A program made the translations under genes and the position numbers. Shown piece after piece: positions 7,478 to 9,838 of a DNA stretch of 9,838 nt. The notes beneath the pieces were generated by a model. It saw nothing but the letters and a program-made list of their open reading frames with translations, made no database searches and had not been told where the DNA came from. Position 1 is the first letter of the stretch. Every line of letters begins with the position of its first letter. The DNA comes from Ignavibacteriota bacterium. Lineage in GTDB: Bacteria; Bacteroidota; UBA10030; JAHEZR01. The stretch is taken from contig JAHEZR010000030.1 in the NCBI GenBank assembly GCA_023251005.1, positions 1-9,838 of the forward strand, read 5' to 3'.

Positions 7478-8218
7478 TTAATGCCTCATCTCGTCATAAA
7501 TCTTTTTGAAGAATTGCATGTCCTCCCATGTGGGACGTTTCCATCCCGGATTGCGGAGAAGCGCTGCCGGGTGGTAAGTCACGAGAACTTTACTGCCTTG
7601 ATAGTCAAAGATCTTCCCGCGCAGTTTATTGAGTCCATCGTTCGTCTTCAGCAGCATTTGTGCAGACACTCGACCGAGACAGAGAATAATCTTCGGTTTA
7701 ATGAGGTCAAGTTGCTTCCAGAGGTATGGCACACACGTTTCCATCTCAGAAGGAAGCGGTTCGCGGTTTTCCGGAGGACGACACTTGATGATGTTGCAGA
7801 TGTATACTTCATCTCGACGCATCCCCACAGCTTCAAGGATCTTGTTTAGGAGCTGACCTGCGCGGCCAACGAACGGCTCTCCCTGCGCATCTTCTTCCGC
7901 TCCTGGAGCCTCGCCGATGAGCACAACATCCGCGTGGGGGTTACCAACACCGAAGACAAATCTGTTTCGTGTGTGGCCAAGAGGGCACTTCACGCACGTG
8001 CAAATCATCTCATCCAGTTCGGCGAGCGATTGCGTGGCTACCCACGGCTCGTTGATACCTTTGAGCTTCTCGACTGCCTCGTCGCCTGCCGGTCGCTTCC
8101 CTTTTCCTCCACCTTTCGCATCTGTGTAGACAATATTCCCGAACAAATCTTCTTGCTGCATGAGATATCTCTTTACATCATTGAGAAGAGTGTTTACCTC
8201 ATCTTTGAATGCGTTCAT
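7478..8218 (-). CDS. udg: Family 4 (Fe-S) uracil-DNA glycosylase
   Basis: This enzyme removes uracil from DNA, leaving an abasic site. In the 246-residue protein, motif 1 is [20 protein letters not shown] (102-121) and motif 2 is [11 protein letters not shown] (214-224). The four likely [4Fe-4S] ligands are C75 and C78 (CVKC) and C146 and C162 (KCRPPENR, then 15 residues to C162). This pattern identifies family 4, not the E. coli Ung type. About 70 residues precede the core; this extension contains a Gly/Lys-rich stretch ([12 protein letters not shown]) and is probably flexible. The frame is open upstream to 8395, inside coaBC, but that part has no family similarity. The ATG at 8218 gives a sensible start even though no ribosome site is visible. 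A decayed palindrome lies just upstream. The position between coaBC and dnaB suggests cotranscription with replication functions. Confidence 0.93.
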   Translation of the reverse strand: MNAFKDEVNTLLNDVKRYLMQQEDLFGNIVYTDAKGGGKGKRPAGDEAVEKLKGINEPWVATQSLAELDEMICTCVKCPLGHTRNRFVFGVGNPHADVVLIGEAPGAEEDAQGEPFVGRAGQLLNKILEAVGMRRDEVYICNIIKCRPPENREPLPSEMETCVPYLWKQLDLIKPKIILCLGRVSAQMLLKTNDGLNKLRGKIFDYQGSKVLVTYHPAALLRNPGWKRPTWEDMQFFKKIYDEMRH

Positions 8219-8235
8219 TGGTGAGTATAGAATTG

Positions 8236-8262
8236 GTAGGGCAATGCATGAATTGCCCCTAC
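8236..8262. repeat. Near-perfect palindrome (REP/MITE-like) between coaBC and udg
   Basis: On the minus strand, the arms GTAGGGGCAAT (8262-8252) and ATTGCCCTAC (8245-8236) pair over 10 bp with one bulged G around the loop TCATGC. The TAG stop codon of coaBC is part of the left arm. It fills most of the 40-nt gap before udg. Palindromes with GTAGGGGC...GCCCCTAC ends are, as far as I recall, a frequent dispersed intergenic type in several phyla. This copy looks like a perfect palindrome with one substitution and one deletion. There is no T-tract, so it is not a standard terminator. Only one copy is in the window. Confidence 0.6.
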
Positions 8263-9479
8263 TTTCCGAGAAGACCTGCCACACGATCGAGGATGGCGTT
8301 TGCGGCGTCGAACTTCGAAAGCTTTGGAAGCTGCGCAACTTTCCCGGATTTGTGAATAATGCTGACAACATTCGTATCCATGCCGAACCCGGCACCTTCG
8401 ACGAGAGGGTTGTTCAGAACAATGAAATCGAGATGCTTCCGCTTCAGTTTGTCCTTTGCATTCCGAATGTCGTTGTCGGTTTCCAGCGCAAACCCCACGA
8501 GAACCTTGCCGTTCTTCTTTTCTCCAAGCGACTTCAGGATATCCTTCGTCTCTTGTAGTTCGAGTTTGAGTTTTTCTCCCCCTTGATCTTCCTTTTTTAT
8601 CTTCCGCGCCGCTGGCTGGCTTGGAGTATAGTCTGCGACTGCCGCCGCCATAATCACGACGTCCTGTTTTCTAAAATGACTCTGGACTGCCTTGTACATC
8701 TCCTCCGCTGTTTGAACATCCACGCGAGTAACATTGCGTGGAGTCTGAAGACCAACCGGCCCGCTCACAAGTGTAACCTCTGCGCCGCGCAGAGCGGCAG
8801 CGTTTGCGACAGCGAAGCCCATTTTTCCGGAGGAACGATTGCTAATAAACCGGACAGCATCAATCGGTTCATACGTGGGACCCGCAGTCACGAGAATCTT
8901 TTTTCCCTCCAAGTCCCGGTGGGTTTTGCCCAGAACGTTTTCCACAAACTTGACGATGGTTTCTATCTCCGGCAGACGTCCAGGTCCAACCAGTCCGCTT
9001 GCGAGCTCTCCCTCTTCGGGCGGAAGAACAAAAAAGCCAAGCTCCTTGATCCGCTCGACGTTTTCCTGCGTGGTCGAGTTCGTCCACATGTCCGTATCCA
9101 TCGCAGGAGAAATGACCAGTGGACAGCGAAGTGAGAGGACGAGAGTGGTAACTGCGTTGTCGGCAAACCCGTGTGCGACCTTTGCGATCGTGTTTGCCGT
9201 TGCCGGCGCGACAAGCATGACATCGGCCCACAAAGCGAGATCGATGTGCCAGGTGCTACCTTTCACCACTGACGCATTACTTGAGGGGAATGTACCGACG
9301 ATGACTTCGTTCCCTGAAAGGGTCGAGAGAGTCAGGGGTGAGATGAATTCCTTCGCAGACTCCGTCATCACCACCCGCACTTCGGCACCAGCTCTCCTCA
9401 ACTCACGAATGACGAAGCAGGTTTTATACGCAGCGATACCGCCGGTCACGCCAATCAATATTTTCTTGCCTTTAAACAT
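8259..9479 (-). CDS. coaBC: Bifunctional phosphopantothenoylcysteine decarboxylase / phosphopantothenate-cysteine ligase
   Basis: CoaBC carries out two consecutive steps of coenzyme A synthesis: joining of cysteine to 4'-phosphopantothenate (CoaB), then FMN-dependent decarboxylation to 4'-phosphopantetheine (CoaC). The 406-residue protein has the CoaC domain at 1-180, with [10 protein letters not shown] (10-19), the active-site His78 in TWHID, and PAMDTDMW (125-132). The CoaB domain is at about 190-400, with [20 protein letters not shown] (198-217), AAAVADYTP (278-286), KIKK (293-296) and GFALET (329-334). Two CoaC positions differ from E. coli: Asp128 where Asn125 stands in PxMN, and Ser161 ([11 protein letters not shown]) where catalytic Cys158 stands. 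The ATG at 9479 has AAAGG 6 nt upstream and follows rpoZ by 28 nt. The stop codon belongs to a palindromic repeat, so the last residues may have been reshaped by it. Confidence 0.96.
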   Translation of the reverse strand: MFKGKKILIGVTGGIAAYKTCFVIRELRRAGAEVRVVMTESAKEFISPLTLSTLSGNEVIVGTFPSSNASVVKGSTWHIDLALWADVMLVAPATANTIAKVAHGFADNAVTTLVLSLRCPLVISPAMDTDMWTNSTTQENVERIKELGFFVLPPEEGELASGLVGPGRLPEIETIVKFVENVLGKTHRDLEGKKILVTAGPTYEPIDAVRFISNRSSGKMGFAVANAAALRGAEVTLVSGPVGLQTPRNVTRVDVQTAEEMYKAVQSHFRKQDVVIMAAAVADYTPSQPAARKIKKEDQGGEKLKLELQETKDILKSLGEKKNGKVLVGFALETDNDIRNAKDKLKRKHLDFIVLNNPLVEGAGFGMDTNVVSIIHKSGKVAQLPKLSKFDAANAILDRVAGLLGK

Positions 9480-9507
9480 CGGCCGCCTTTATGCAATCAA
9501 GAGGACC

Positions 9508-9834
9508 TCACTCCTCTTCTTCCTGCTTCGGTTGCTCTTTCTCCTTGTACCGGAATTCTATCCGGTCTTCGAGCATTTCTCGCAATGCGGTCTCTGTTGG
9601 CTTCGGACGCCTCTCAAACTCAAAGCTGATCTTCAACTGATCGGGGTTCGCTTCGATCTCTGTTTCCTCAGGGTTCTCCGTGATCTTCGTCTGGATCGTT
9701 TCGAGACGCTGGTTGAACTCGATCTTTATCTCCTCGTTGATTTGGCGTGCTCGCTTCGACATCACGGCGATGGCCTCGTAGAGGTTTTTCGCCTTCGATT
9801 CTAACTTGTCTAATTCAAGCGGTCGTACTGTCAT
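9508..9834 (-). CDS. rpoZ: RNA polymerase omega subunit
   Basis: Omega helps fold and assemble the beta' subunit of RNA polymerase. This 108-residue protein has the conserved omega/Rpb6 helix in [20 protein letters not shown] (17-36), the counterpart of the segment ending in KRARQ in other omegas. The later block [19 protein letters not shown] (78-96) fits the second conserved part. The middle (about 50-75) and the end ([12 protein letters not shown]) are acidic and variable. The ATG at 9834 is only 4 nt from the window end, so its ribosome site is not visible and a longer start cannot be fully excluded. rpoZ next to coaBC is an order I know from Bacteroidota and relatives, which supports the call. 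It is the first visible gene of the run to dnaB; the promoter lies outside the window. Confidence 0.85.
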   Translation of the reverse strand: MTVRPLELDKLESKAKNLYEAIAVMSKRARQINEEIKIEFNQRLETIQTKITENPEETEIEANPDQLKISFEFERRPKPTETALREMLEDRIEFRYKEKEQPKQEEEE

Positions 9835-9838
9835 AGAG

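Noticed and set aside
8219..8395. Open extension of the uracil-DNA glycosylase by 59 codons into coaBC
   Set aside because: It lies inside the CoaB coding sequence, runs through the palindrome, and shows no glycosylase features.
8839..9804. Long plus-strand open frame antisense to coaBC and rpoZ
   Set aside because: The translation is Ser/Arg/Leu-rich without recognisable motifs, as expected of a mirror of codon bias, and both genes on the other strand are clear family members.

Overview
This window looks like chromosomal housekeeping DNA from a bacterium of the Bacteroidota/Chlorobiota/Ignavibacteriota (FCB) group, most likely an Ignavibacteria- or Chlorobi-like lineage (moderate confidence). 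Three things suggest this. First, miaB is followed on the same strand by a sigma-54 activator, an order I recall as common in that group, often continuing to lptE and secG. Second, rpoZ is followed by coaBC, and the CoaC half carries the PAMD and LASG active-site variants I associate with that group. Third, the omega-subunit homologue is of the short divergent type. Clear Shine-Dalgarno sites precede several genes, and two promoters look like ordinary TTGACT-17-TATATT sigma-70 sites, so a Bacteroidia-type translation system is less likely. No mobile element, CRISPR array, tRNA or rRNA is visible.

Layout. (1) Minus strand, 1-2586: an operon read miaB -> TPR/SPOR envelope protein -> sigma-54-dependent AAA+ activator, the last cut by the window start. 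miaB overlaps the SPOR gene by 8 nt. (2) 2587-2844: a divergent intergenic region with two outward promoters having identical hexamers and spacing, one for miaB and one for pta. (3) 2845-3834 plus: pta (phosphate acetyltransferase), convergent with a 2-nt gap to anmK (3837-5021 minus), which recycles cell-wall anhydro-MurNAc. (4) 5084-5986 plus: nfo (endonuclease IV), divergent from anmK and convergent with a 3-nt gap to dnaB. (5) Minus strand, 5990-9834: rpoZ -> coaBC -> family 4 uracil-DNA glycosylase -> dnaB, a compact co-directional run with 28-, 40- and 39-nt gaps that is probably one operon.

How the genes relate. The right-hand cluster joins transcription (omega), CoA synthesis, uracil removal from DNA and the replicative helicase. 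Endonuclease IV, which acts right after uracil excision in base-excision repair, lies head-on next to dnaB. The left-hand operon joins tRNA modification with envelope and regulatory functions. Pta links CoA and acetyl-phosphate metabolism, but no acetate kinase gene is in view.

I did not find a convincing new defence, mobile or biosynthetic system. The observations most worth a second look are a decayed GTAGGGGC...GCCCTAC palindrome that supplies the coaBC stop codon and fills most of the gap before the glycosylase gene, the matched divergent promoters, a sigma-54 activator with no sensory domain, and the Ser/Asp substitutions at two CoaC active-site positions.
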